From NCBI GenBank assembly GCA_951812925.1, contig OX638369.1, forward strand, positions 62,076,228 through 62,140,227: 64,000 nt of DNA, given 5' to 3'. The translations under genes and the position numbers were made by a program. The notes under the pieces are model-generated. The model saw nothing but the letters and a program-made list of their open reading frames with translations, did no database searches and was not told where the DNA came from. The DNA is from Calliopum simillimum (taxonomy: Eukaryota > Arthropoda > Insecta > Diptera > Lauxaniidae). How positions within the stretch are numbered: the stretch's first letter is position 1; each line of letters opens with the position of its first letter. Shown here piece by piece: positions 1 to 9,604 of this stretch.

Positions 1-1928
1 GTCATTCGACTAAAACTTGCCGCTAATAAACGTCCCAACGAACAATCTGTAGCAAAAAAATTCGACGTGCTTAAGCTTAAGAACGATGAGGTACGCAGAT
101 CTTTCGTAGAAGAACTTAAAACAGTTCCGTTCGATTGTGGTGGAAGTATTGAAACATCATGGAGGGCCGCTAAGGCTGCGTTCTTAAACTCCAGTGAAAA
201 AATACTTGGGTTTCGACCCTCGAACAAGAAGCACTGGATGAGCGAGGAAACGTGGGGTCTTGTCGAAAAAAGAAGAAGCGCGAAAAAACTGAGAGACGAC
301 GCTAAAACTAGAGCGCAAAAGAACGTCGCCGAAAAGGTCTTTAACTCTGTCAATAAAGAAGTCAGGCGATCGTGCAGACAAGACAAAAGAAGAATGTATA
401 ACGACCTCGCGAGCGAAGCCGAAAGCGCTGCAAATGCTCAAAATCTCAGGCAGCTTTACGATATCACCCGCAGATTATCAGGCAGAAAACTCCAACAGAG
501 CCGCCCTATCAAAGACAAAAACGGAAATCTCTTAACATCTGCAGACGACCAACTAAACAGATGGAAAGAGTATTTTTGCGATATACTAAATCCCATGTCT
601 ACCACATCCCTGCAACCAGAATCACCAACTACAACTGCCGCAATGACTCGCAGTAGTAGTCGAATACAAACACCGCCGCCTACAATTGATGAAATTGTGA
701 AAGCTATCCAAAGCATGAAAAACAACAAGGCCGCCGGTATAGATCAAATAACAGCTGAACTGCTAAAGGCATGCCCCGTAACATCAGCTAAAATTCTCCA
801 TCCTCTGCTCAACAAAATCTGGAGTGAAGAGCGTTTGCCAGAAGATTGGCTACATGGCATGTTAGTCAAATTACCGAAAAAAGGTGACCTAAGCGAGTGC
901 CGAAACTATAGAGGCATCACCTTGCTCTCAGTTCCATCAAAAGTACTGACGAAAGTGCTTATGAGCAGGGTAAGCGAAAAACTTGATTCAGCCATTCGAA
1001 AGCAGCAAGCAGGATTCCGGCGAAACAGATCATGCGTGGATCAAATCAACACGCTCAGAATAATTGTCGAACAATCATGCGAGTGGCGTGCTGCACTTCA
1101 ACTTGTCTTCGTTGACTATAGCACTGCCTTTGACAGTGTCTCCCGAGAAAACATCTGGGCGTCACTGCAACGAAGAGGTATTGCCGCAAAGGCCATAAAC
1201 TTAGTACGTGCACAATATGAAGGCTTTAAATGCAGTGTGTTACACAACGGGTTGTTGTCACCGACATTCACCACTAATTCAGGCGTACGGCAGGGGTGTT
1301 TACTATCACCATCACTCTTCCTTATCGTTCTTGATGATATCCTAGATAAAGCTCTTAATAAGGCCAAAAGGGGTATTCAATGGAACTTTACCGAACATCT
1401 GGAAGATCTCGACTACGCTGACGACATCTGCCTCTTATCGTCCAAATATTCAGATATGCAAAGCAAAATTGAAGACCTTGTCTTGGAATCACAAAAGGCC
1501 GGCCTAAAAATCAACGTATCCAAGACTAAAAGCATGAAGCTAAACGCAAGCAATGACATGACGTTTAAAGCTGGCAGTGATGACATCGGAAACGTCGATA
1601 GCTTCACGTATCTAGGCAGCATTATCTCCATGGATGGTGGAGCAAAAGAGGATATCAACTCAAGAATAGCAAAAGCAAAAGGCGCGTTTGCTCAACTGAA
1701 CAAAATATGGTCTTCATCCGTTATATCCACCAAAACGAGAGTGCGCATTTTTGATTCGAATGTGAAATCGGTTTTGTTATATGGGTGCGAAACATGGCTT
1801 GTTACTGAACAACTAACAAACAAGCTGCAAGTATTCGTCAACAAATGCTTAAGGCGTATATTAAAGGTTTGGTGGCCTCGCACTATATCAAATGCCGAGC
1901 TACATCAAAAATGCAAACAGAAGGCTAT
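1..1928 (+). CDS. RTE-like LINE reverse transcriptase ORF, 5' part (interrupted)
   Basis: Non-LTR retrotransposon polyprotein. The frame is open from base 1, so the start and the endonuclease domain lie left of the window. The reverse-transcriptase core is clear: the NNKAAGIDQI block near base 720, FVDYSTAFDSV near 1,110, GVRQGCLLSP near 1,285 and the catalytic YADD near 1,420. A thumb/C-terminal region with YGCETW and LRRIL follows. The element would copy its own RNA at a nicked chromosomal target. From 1,929 the reading continues into the LTR of an inserted retrotransposon, and the apparent stop at 2,095 belongs to that LTR. The real C-terminus resumes in frame at 11,453. The blocks resemble SR2/RTE-type elements; the clade is moderately certain, the RT call is very certain. 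Confidence 0.9.
1925..1928. repeat. Target-site duplication CTAT, left copy of the gypsy insertion
   Basis: CTAT directly precedes the LTR start (TGTAATCG) and is repeated directly after the far LTR end at 11,449-11,452. Four bases is typical for Ty3/gypsy integrases. Confidence 0.85.
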
Positions 1929-3772
1929 TGTAATCGTAGTGGACGGAAGAATTTTTATTTTCATGGAAGGAAAATCATTTCGTTGGCCAGCTAGTAGAAT
2001 CGAGCGGGACCCATTTATTTCGGCTAGCTGTCAGTGGCTGGGGGGATCCTTGACTCTTCTAACTACCAGTTCCCACTACATCATTTTATTGTTATAGAGT
2101 CCCTGGTAACATTACTAAAATCCTAACAAATAAAAGATCTAATTGAACAAATCAACCAAAACTCAAAACTGGTAAACTACTTATCAAAAAAAAATGGAAC
2201 TCACGTATTTCTCCTTCAATATGACAGAAATGGGCATATCTTTAGATGATATTTAGATATGCTCGCTCTAAACCCGGCCCTACCTATGATCTTTCGGGGC
2301 GAAAATATTGGAAAGATCCCTTATGCAAATTTAAGTTACCATAATTACCTACTTTACCATACCACCGGAAACGGAAATAAAAAGCTTTAGCAAATCATGA
2401 TAGAAAAAAAAACTCAGGCGTTTAAGGTTTCAATAATGTTATTAACAGAGCAATGCATTTTATTTTTACTCTTATGTGAAAAAAAAACCACTAATATTAG
2501 TTACGTATAAAGTAAAGCAAGATGTATATAAGTTTATACTAAATAATAACTTTATATAAAGGTTATAAATTCATTTTTAAATAGTTTTTTTTTTTTTTTT
2601 TTATAACATTAAGTAAATTAGGTTTAAGAAAAACTATTTTTGGAATATTGTTAGGAATTCTCTTAACACATTTTGTTTTTAGGCTATACCTTTCTAACTT
2701 CTTATTTTGTTTTTTTTTTTTTTTTTACTAGGTATTTATGCACTGTTTTTTTTTATGTGGACTTTTTTTTTCTTTTCAAGATTTACAATGACGCGAAATC
2801 AACCTTTTAATTTTTTAACTGATAGAATACCCAATTTTCATAAAATTTAGATTTCTTTCTATTTAACTTTAATTTTCCGCGTTCCTAATAAAGTTTTTTA
2901 AAGAATTTTTTTGCCTGACTTAATGTTTTTTATATTGGTCGGCGACTCGCTGGTGTACTACTGACGAGAGCGATGATCGTTACCAAAACGCGAATAGAAG
3001 AGAACTGATGTATACTGATGATGCATAGGAGGAGGTTGCTAGGCAAAACAAAACCCCGTTGTGTGTCTCCAACAACGAAATAAATATTTCCTGAGCAATG
3101 AAAAAGAAATTAAAACAATTCACGGGTGTAAATTTTAGCAGGTTTGTTACCTTTTTCCAAAATGATGAAAAGATGCAAATTGCAGCAAATTGGATTTCCA
3201 GATCAAAAAAAATTGATTTTTTTCTGGTGATAAAATTTTACGCAAGAAAACTTGAAAGTTTTGTTCACCTCGTGAATTAAATTTTAATCTATATTTAACG
3301 AAAGGGAAAATCATTTTTATGACAGAAAATTATAAATGTCCGAAGTCTTAAAGAAAATTCTATTACCTTATCTTGTGTATGCCTTTTCCTAGCTTCTATT
3401 TTCAGAGAAATTCTTATTATGCCATTAGATGATTAAAATAAAATCACAATTATTTTTACAATTTTTATGCTGCGTTGTGTATCTCTCCGAGGTTGGCAAG
3501 AAAAGGAAGAAACTCTTGGCTAAGCAACCATTTGAGTACTTAGTTCTAAAAATTATATTTTTTTGTGTTGGCACAATATGCTTCCTACTGAGTTGCATTT
3601 GTCTAAGTCAAACTTGGCAAAAATTTCATGCGATATTTTTACATTGAAACATTTCAATGATTTAGCAGGAGAAAATCGAATTTTTCGTTAAATATATAAA
3701 AAAACAAAAATTTTACGATATTTTGACAAAAAAATTTCCTAACAAAATGCATAACTAAACTGGTTCGTTACA
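1929..3772 (-). repeat. LTR of the gypsy element (3' LTR in its own orientation)
   Basis: 1,844 bp, almost identical to 9,605-11,448. Differences seen include TTTCGGC against TTTGGGC near 2,019, GACTTAATG against GATTTAATG near 2,916, and one base near 3,543. Short open frames inside (for example 3,098-3,280 and 3,429-3,647) occur in both LTRs and look like chance frames. Confidence 0.93.
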
Positions 3773-3824
3773 AAACCAGATAATCTAGCAGCTGCAAGCA
3801 GAAAGATTAGATGGAATTGATGAA

Positions 3825-6800
3825 TTATTGGCGAATATCTTTCGCATGGAATGTTCCTATAGATTTTCCTGACAGATCTTCAAGAGCATAGTAGTGATTA
3901 CCTAACTTTTCTTTTACACGGGCTTTTAGGAACTTGGGACTTAATTTTGCGTTGAAGTTCTTTGCAAAATCGCTCTGGGCAAAATTTCGTCTGAAGACTT
4001 CTTGGCCTACTATAAAGGACACTGGCTTGGAACGAAGATTATACCGCTCGACATTTTTTTCAAAAGCTTTTCTCTGATTTTTCTTTACATCTGCTCGTAG
4101 CAGAGCTAGTCTATCTGGCAATTTTATGGAAAGATTTGATTCCTCCAACAAACCTAATTCCCTCAATAAGCGATACTGTGATGCATGGGTAGCCATGTTA
4201 AATCCGTATAATATTTCGTAGGGTGACCTATTAGTTGTTTGATGCATTGAAGTTTTAAACGCACAAGAAATGCTGCTTAGATGTTCATCCCATTGCTTAT
4301 GGTCGTTGTTAATATAAGCTCGGATCGCTGCAATTAACGATCGATTAACGCGTTCGGATGCGTTACTCTGGGGTGAATGCAATGCAGTATACACATGATT
4401 TATTCCATATTCTGTAAGGAAAGCATTGAACTCATTTGACTTAAACTGGACACCATTATCGCTTATAACAGTTTCGGGAACACCGAAAGAATGAAAAATT
4501 TCCTTTAAGAGAAAATCTATTATTGCAGATGAAGTAAACTTTCGCAATGGGCACAGCCAATGATACTTACTAAAGTGATCTAAAACTATTAGCAATCCAA
4601 TATTACCCTTTCGACTCCTAGGGTAAGGACCAAGTATGTCAACGTACAAGCGTTGAAAAGGGCGTTGTGAGACAGCCTGTTGTCCCATTGGTGGTCGAAG
4701 GGTAAAATTTGGGGCTTTCGTTTCTTTACACACACTGCAATTTCGAATATATTCTTTAACCTGATTTACCAGCCCAGGCCAAAATAAAGATCTCCTAATT
4801 TTTTCTATTGTTTTACACATGCCTCCGTGAGCTGAGATAACACAATCATGCGCGCGACGAATAACATCTATTCGAAGTTTTTCTGGCACCCACAACTTCC
4901 ATGCTTGTTCTTCTTGAGCGGGGTCACCTGAACAGTGTTCGGTGCGAATATAAACATATTTATCGATAACTCGTAAATCAGGGAGTTTGTCGCTTTCAGT
5001 GACTATTTTAGATTTTAACTTTTCGTAGTCATGGTCAAAAAATGCTGGAGAGTCTAAATCTATTTCAGGTCCTACAAGTTCGAATGAAGAAATCACGCCC
5101 AAATCTGGTATTCTGGACAAGGCGTCCGGTACAACATTTTCGTTGCCCTTACGGTGTGAAATGCTAAACTTGTAACCTTGTAGCTTGAGAGCCCACCTGG
5201 CAAGACGACCGCTAAGATTTTGCTGACGCATCAGCCAGACCAAACTTGAGTGGTCTGTGATTACTTCGAACTCTTGCAGTTCTAAATAGCATCGAAACTT
5301 TTCAATCGCAGTTATCACCGCCAAACATTCTCGCTCTGTGACGCTGTAATTTTTTTGTGCTGTATTCAACTTTTTAGACATATAAGCTATAGGCTTTTCA
5401 ACATCTTCGTCAGTAAGTTGAATCAGCACAGCACCAATGCCGTAATCACTAGCATCACAGTGCAAGAAAAATTTTTTGGTGAAATCTGGATTTTGCAATA
5501 TAGGAGCAGTTGTTAACAAAATTTTTAATTTTTCAAAAGCAAGTTGTGCTTCCGGTGTCCAATTAAATTTTTTCTTGGTGGATAAAGTCTCCGTTATTGG
5601 ATAAGTGACTTCGGCAAAATTCTCAATGAATCTTCTATACCATCCACAGATGCCCAAAAAACCTCGAACTTGCTTTAAGTTTTGTGGCACAGGCCAAGAA
5701 ATAATCGAATCAATTTTTGACGGATCAGTGGCAATTCCACCACTTCCAATGACATAACCCAAATAGTTGACTTTCGTGACGCAGAACTGACTCTTACTGA
5801 TATTTAATGTCAGGTTTGCCTTTTTGAATTGCTCAGCAATCCTTATTAGCACAGACAAATGAGACTCGAAGGTTTCAGAAACAATGCACAGGTCGTCTAA
5901 ATAGCCGAACACACAATGGCGAAGCTCTGGAGGAATGATTTCGTCCATGAGCCTGCACATTGTCGACGGGGCATTGCACAGCCCGAACGGCATGACCGAA
6001 AATTGATATAAGGGTCTCCCGGGTACTGTGAACGCTGTTAAAGGCTTCGAATTTGAATCCAATTTAATCTGCCAATAAGCGTCTTTTAAATCTAACTTCG
6101 TTATCAGATTGGCTTTAGGTAGCCTTGCAAAAATTCCTTCTATACTTTGTAGAGGGTATGCATTTTTCTTCGTAAGCTCGTTTACTTTTCTGGCGTCAAG
6201 ACAGAGGCGCACTTTCCCAGGTTTAACAACCAAACGCATTGGCGAGCTCCACGGACTGCATGACGGCTCGATAACTCCAAGGTCCAGCATACGGTCAATT
6301 TCCTGGAACATCAATTTTTCGACATTTGGGCTCACAGGATAGAACCTTTGCTTCACTGGCTTAGAGTCACCGACGTCAATGCTATGTTTAATCAAGGGAG
6401 TACGGCCTAAGCCTTGAGACTCAAAACTAGGAAACATAGATTTAATTAACTCTAATTGCTGTTTTTGCATTTCATTTAAAGGATAGTTGCTATTCATTGC
6501 ATCGGGGGAAAAAATAGAAGATTCAAAAGATATAGAAGAAATTAACCCTGGCGCTAAATTAAATGATTTCCAAAAATCAACACCTAAAATTAATCGATTT
6601 GCTAACGATGGAATGACAAAAAGCTTCAAAGGCTTCTTTATGCCTTTGTATTCAACATCGACTTTTAAGTAACCTAAGACTGAATGTGGCTTACCATCAG
6701 CAGTCTTAGCAAAAGATTTCATAGAATGAAATTCAGAAAATTCAGAAAAATCTGTGTTAGCCCATGTCGAGCCAAGGCAGCTAACATTAGCCCCCGTGTC

Positions 6801-6887
6801 AAGAAGACCTAGTTCAGAAAATTTTAAAAATTTTACTTCAGCGTAAAAACGGTTGTCGGTGTGGTTGGCAAACACGGCAGAACACAA
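3825..6887 (-). CDS. Gypsy Pol polyprotein (protease, RT, RNase H, integrase)
   Basis: About 1,020 codons. The retroviral-type aspartic protease motif LLDTGANVSCLG is near residue 30. The reverse transcriptase carries LDLKDAYWQI and the catalytic YLDD near residue 330. RNase H starts at FLHCDASDYGIGA. The integrase has an HHCC zinc finger (H...H...CSVC, near residue 680-720) and a DDE core: D in YVDILGPY, D in VISDNGVQF, E in ASERVNRS. It ends shortly before the LTR. The upstream edge is not a true start: the frame opens at a TTG codon, and the protein is expected to be made as a Gag-Pol fusion. No internal stop is seen, so enzymatic domains look intact. Confidence 0.95.
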   Translation of the reverse strand: MCSAVFANHTDNRFYAEVKFLKFSELGLLDTGANVSCLGSTWANTDFSEFSEFHSMKSFAKTADGKPHSVLGYLKVDVEYKGIKKPLKLFVIPSLANRLILGVDFWKSFNLAPGLISSISFESSIFSPDAMNSNYPLNEMQKQQLELIKSMFPSFESQGLGRTPLIKHSIDVGDSKPVKQRFYPVSPNVEKLMFQEIDRMLDLGVIEPSCSPWSSPMRLVVKPGKVRLCLDARKVNELTKKNAYPLQSIEGIFARLPKANLITKLDLKDAYWQIKLDSNSKPLTAFTVPGRPLYQFSVMPFGLCNAPSTMCRLMDEIIPPELRHCVFGYLDDLCIVSETFESHLSVLIRIAEQFKKANLTLNISKSQFCVTKVNYLGYVIGSGGIATDPSKIDSIISWPVPQNLKQVRGFLGICGWYRRFIENFAEVTYPITETLSTKKKFNWTPEAQLAFEKLKILLTTAPILQNPDFTKKFFLHCDASDYGIGAVLIQLTDEDVEKPIAYMSKKLNTAQKNYSVTERECLAVITAIEKFRCYLELQEFEVITDHSSLVWLMRQQNLSGRLARWALKLQGYKFSISHRKGNENVVPDALSRIPDLGVISSFELVGPEIDLDSPAFFDHDYEKLKSKIVTESDKLPDLRVIDKYVYIRTEHCSGDPAQEEQAWKLWVPEKLRIDVIRRAHDCVISAHGGMCKTIEKIRRSLFWPGLVNQVKEYIRNCSVCKETKAPNFTLRPPMGQQAVSQRPFQRLYVDILGPYPRSRKGNIGLLIVLDHFSKYHWLCPLRKFTSSAIIDFLLKEIFHSFGVPETVISDNGVQFKSNEFNAFLTEYGINHVYTALHSPQSNASERVNRSLIAAIRAYINNDHKQWDEHLSSISCAFKTSMHQTTNRSPYEILYGFNMATHASQYRLLRELGLLEESNLSIKLPDRLALLRADVKKNQRKAFEKNVERYNLRSKPVSFIVGQEVFRRNFAQSDFAKNFNAKLSPKFLKARVKEKLGNHYYALEDLSGKSIGTFHAKDIRQ

Positions 6888-6912
6888 TAACTTTCGTGTT
6901 GGCTTAACTTCT

Positions 6913-7269
6913 TTAAAATATTTTTTTTATGCGCAGAGTATTTCTTTTTGCTCTTACTTTTGGAATATCATTAAAAATTCTATTTCTAACATTCATATAA
7001 TTTCGTAATCTTTCGTGATAAGGACGTAAATATAAAGGAAAATGGTTATAGCTAAAACTATCATTATTTTTAAATTCATTAAATTCATTTTGTATATTAA
7101 ATTCATTTTTAGAAAATTGTTTTAAAGAAATGCACGGTTTCGCATTTACTGAGCTAGCCGGTATTTCAGTGTTCAAGAAAGCATTTTCTTTTAGTGCCTT
7201 GGGTGCATCCGTTGGGTTTTGAATGCACCCGTTGATTGGTTTTCCATTCTTGCAGTACATTTCGGACAT
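6913..7269 (-). CDS. Probable N-terminal part of Pol, in a shifted frame
   Basis: A 118-codon open frame overlapping the gag end by about 80 bases and lying in the -1 frame relative to gag, the usual arrangement for Pol expression by ribosomal frameshifting. It has no motif I recognise and is rich in N, K and R. It stops at 6,913-6,915, just after an eight-A run (T8 on the plus strand, 6,921-6,928); one base of slippage there puts it in the main pol frame. I therefore read it as the linker before the protease, cut off by a homopolymer length change or joined by a second recoding event. The link to pol is inferred. Confidence 0.55.
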   Translation of the reverse strand: MSEMYCKNGKPINGCIQNPTDAPKALKENAFLNTEIPASSVNAKPCISLKQFSKNEFNIQNEFNEFKNNDSFSYNHFPLYLRPYHERLRNYMNVRNRIFNDIPKVRAKRNTLRIKKIF

Positions 7270-8735
7270 TGCGGTTTGTAAGTCTCTGGTTCACCACAGC
7301 CATAGCAGAAAATTGATCTGACTGCCAAGCAATCTTGCCAGTGGTGACCTTCAAGCTTACAATTCCAACATTTGGAAATAATATTTTGAACGGCAGTAAT
7401 AACAACGTCATTCTGAATATCTACCTCATCATCACCGTCTGATATTTCTTCGAGTGAGGATATATTACGGCGAACGTTTAAGTTCTGAAAATTTCGAGGA
7501 ATTTGAGAGCGTCGGAAACGATCCTCAGCTAACAGATTCTCTCTCTTTTGGCACAATTTCTTTAAGTGCATAAGTGAATGGATAGGCACATAAAGTAATT
7601 CATGGCGTATCTCAGGTTTTAGATTTCTAGTAACAATCTCAACTAATTCGGATTCATCCATAGGAATTGACAATCTATCGCATAAGCTACAAATCGCATC
7701 ATAAAACGATTCAAAAGTCTCTCCTGGTGTTTGCTTTCTACTTCTAATTTGCTCACGAATGTCAAAATTTGACCTGTGGTCTTTATATTGAAACCTAAGG
7801 GCTGCACAAAACTCTTGCCATTCTACATTCCTCACCTGCTTATGGTACCTCCAGTACCAGTCTAGGGCTTTTCCTTTAAACAAAATGTGAATGTGTTGGC
7901 AAAGCAAATTAAAATTATTATTTAAATGAATAGAAGTAAGTGATGTTATACGATAAATAAACTCTTCGACAGTCAATCCATCTGAGGATCCGTCGTACTT
8001 TAAATTCCAGTTTTGTAAAATGTTTATAATTTTGTCAGAATTAAAATGAATATAATTAGAAGAGTGACCACTTTGCACTTGTGACTGATGTCTACGAGAA
8101 CGATCAGCAGAAGGCGGAGGGTTATTTTGATTAATATTTAAACCAGCCAAGATCCGTGAAACACTTTGTTCTACTAACTCTGCAACTCGATCGTAATCGA
8201 TATGATTTTCGCTGTTATTTGCCCGAATATTTTCGCGACGACGGGGCGTATGAGCGACATGATTATTATTTTGAGCAACATGATTATTATTTGCTTGCAA
8301 AGCGTTAATGTCTATTAGTGGCATCGAAAGATCAGGTGTAGTAGCACGATTGTCGGTATTATTATTATTAGAATTATTTAACTCCGGTAGAGAAGAAGCG
8401 CTTGCATTAGGTGCTTGCGATTGATTTCGTGTAACCATACGGTGTGAACCACCACGACCACGATTTCTAGAGTTATTTCGAGAGGGATTTTGCCTTCGAA
8501 TTGTAATGGTTATAGGAACACAATTTTTGATGTGAGTAAGGCGGCGACAGCATGGACATTCATGGTCTTGAAGCAACCACCTTTCAATACATGCTTTGTG
8601 GTAGCAATGATTACAAGGAGTAATCAAACACTCATCAGTTTCGTCCATATTGTGTTGGCATATTACGCAACGGCATTCGGCCGTAGTTGCCGATAATGCT
8701 GCAGGAATATTTTCAGTACTCCTGACGACAGCCAT
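7191..8735 (-). CDS. Gypsy Gag with N-terminal RING-H2 finger
   Basis: About 514 residues from the ATG at 8,733-8,735. The open frame extends 44 codons further upstream, but that part is a hydrophobic translation of AT-rich leader and is probably untranslated. Residues 23-63 form a RING-H2 finger: C23-x2-C26, C41-x-H43, H46-x2-C49, C60-x2-C63, with the aromatic W53 typical of E3 ubiquitin ligases. A low-complexity Asn/Arg linker follows, then a retrotransposon Gag capsid region (WQEFCAALRFQY, then TFESFYDAICSLCDRL), and C-terminal CCHC-type knuckles (CWNCKLEGHHWQDC, a second near CYGCGEPE). Gag packages the element RNA in the cytoplasm. The RING finger is the odd part. Confidence 0.88.
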   Translation of the reverse strand: MAVVRSTENIPAALSATTAECRCVICQHNMDETDECLITPCNHCYHKACIERWLLQDHECPCCRRLTHIKNCVPITITIRRQNPSRNNSRNRGRGGSHRMVTRNQSQAPNASASSLPELNNSNNNNTDNRATTPDLSMPLIDINALQANNNHVAQNNNHVAHTPRRRENIRANNSENHIDYDRVAELVEQSVSRILAGLNINQNNPPPSADRSRRHQSQVQSGHSSNYIHFNSDKIINILQNWNLKYDGSSDGLTVEEFIYRITSLTSIHLNNNFNLLCQHIHILFKGKALDWYWRYHKQVRNVEWQEFCAALRFQYKDHRSNFDIREQIRSRKQTPGETFESFYDAICSLCDRLSIPMDESELVEIVTRNLKPEIRHELLYVPIHSLMHLKKLCQKRENLLAEDRFRRSQIPRNFQNLNVRRNISSLEEISDGDDEVDIQNDVVITAVQNIISKCWNCKLEGHHWQDCLAVRSIFCYGCGEPETYKPQCPKCTARMENQSTGAFKTQRMHPRH

Positions 8736-9582
8736 ATTAAGAAAAAAAATATTTATAGACAGTGCTGTAGCAAAAAAATACAGAAACTGCCGAAGAAAAT
8801 TCAGCAAAAAAAATTTGTTTAAAAAATAAACAATAATCGAAATAAAAAAGAATGTGGCAAAACTCAAAGTTTTGATTGCAATTTGCCAAAATCAATTTGA
8901 TAACTTTTAATCAAGACTAATATAAATATCAAAACCGTTTCCTTGTATGTGGTGTTTTCAGGTAAAGTAAATTTGGTAACTAAAAAAAATTATATCTAAA
9001 TCATATTAAAAGAGATGGTAATCAAAACTTGGCTATTAAATAAAAAAAATGTCAGAGAAGCGTTTATTTAACAAAAACACAAAAATTTTGAGAGATATTT
9101 TCAAGCGGTCAAATAATCGGAGCATGCCAATAAATTGATAAATCCAGCAAGAAAATTTTATAAACTAAAGTTAAAGATGCAATATTAGCACAAAATTTTA
9201 TGAATAACAATGATTTCAAGAATGTTGCACTGCGGTCGATAAAATCGGATCTAACCAACTATTCGAATGAATCCAGCAGTCAAATTCATATCTTAAAAAA
9301 AAATTACTTCTCTTAACACCAAAAAAATATGGTATTAAAATTTCATCAATCTGACCAAAACTACAATCCCCATTAAAACGGTCGAAATACTCAAAATCTG
9401 AGCCAAATATTCGAAAATCCAGCTTTTCTAGTTGTTTGCATTTTAGCCAAATTAAGAAAATTTGTTTTTGGAAACTATGGATGAAATCTATTTAACGGAA
9501 AATTTTGGAACTAAACAAGACAGATTTTTTGAAATTAAATATAAAACGTTTAGCTGAATATTTCAGCAACTGAACTTGTCTA
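8736..9582 (-). other. Untranslated leader of the gypsy element
   Basis: About 850 bp between the primer-binding site and gag on the minus strand. AT-rich, no convincing coding frame. A packaging signal would be expected here, but no specific motif is recognisable. Confidence 0.6.
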
Positions 9583-9600
9583 GCCCCACGTTGGGCGCCA
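9583..9600 (-). other. Primer-binding site, tRNA-Lys type
   Basis: The plus strand reads GCCCCACGTTGGGCGCCA, which has the form of a tRNA 3' end including CCA; the element RNA carries its complement four bases inside the LTR. The sequence matches the lysine-1,2 primer site known from several retroviruses. It would prime minus-strand DNA synthesis. Confidence 0.85.
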
Positions 9601-9604
9601 AAAA

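Noticed and set aside
3098..3647. Short open frames of 60 and 72 codons duplicated at 10,774-11,323.
   Set aside because: They are duplicated because they lie in the twin LTRs; they are antisense to the element and show no protein features.
3773..3800. A polypurine tract next to the gypsy 3' LTR.
   Set aside because: On the sense strand the bases before the LTR are mixed, not purine-rich, so no tract could be marked with confidence.
3773..3824. An env gene downstream of gypsy pol.
   Set aside because: Only about 50 bp separate the pol stop from the LTR, so there is no room.
6109..6672. Plus-strand frames opposite the gypsy pol gene.
   Set aside because: Shadows of the pol coding strand.
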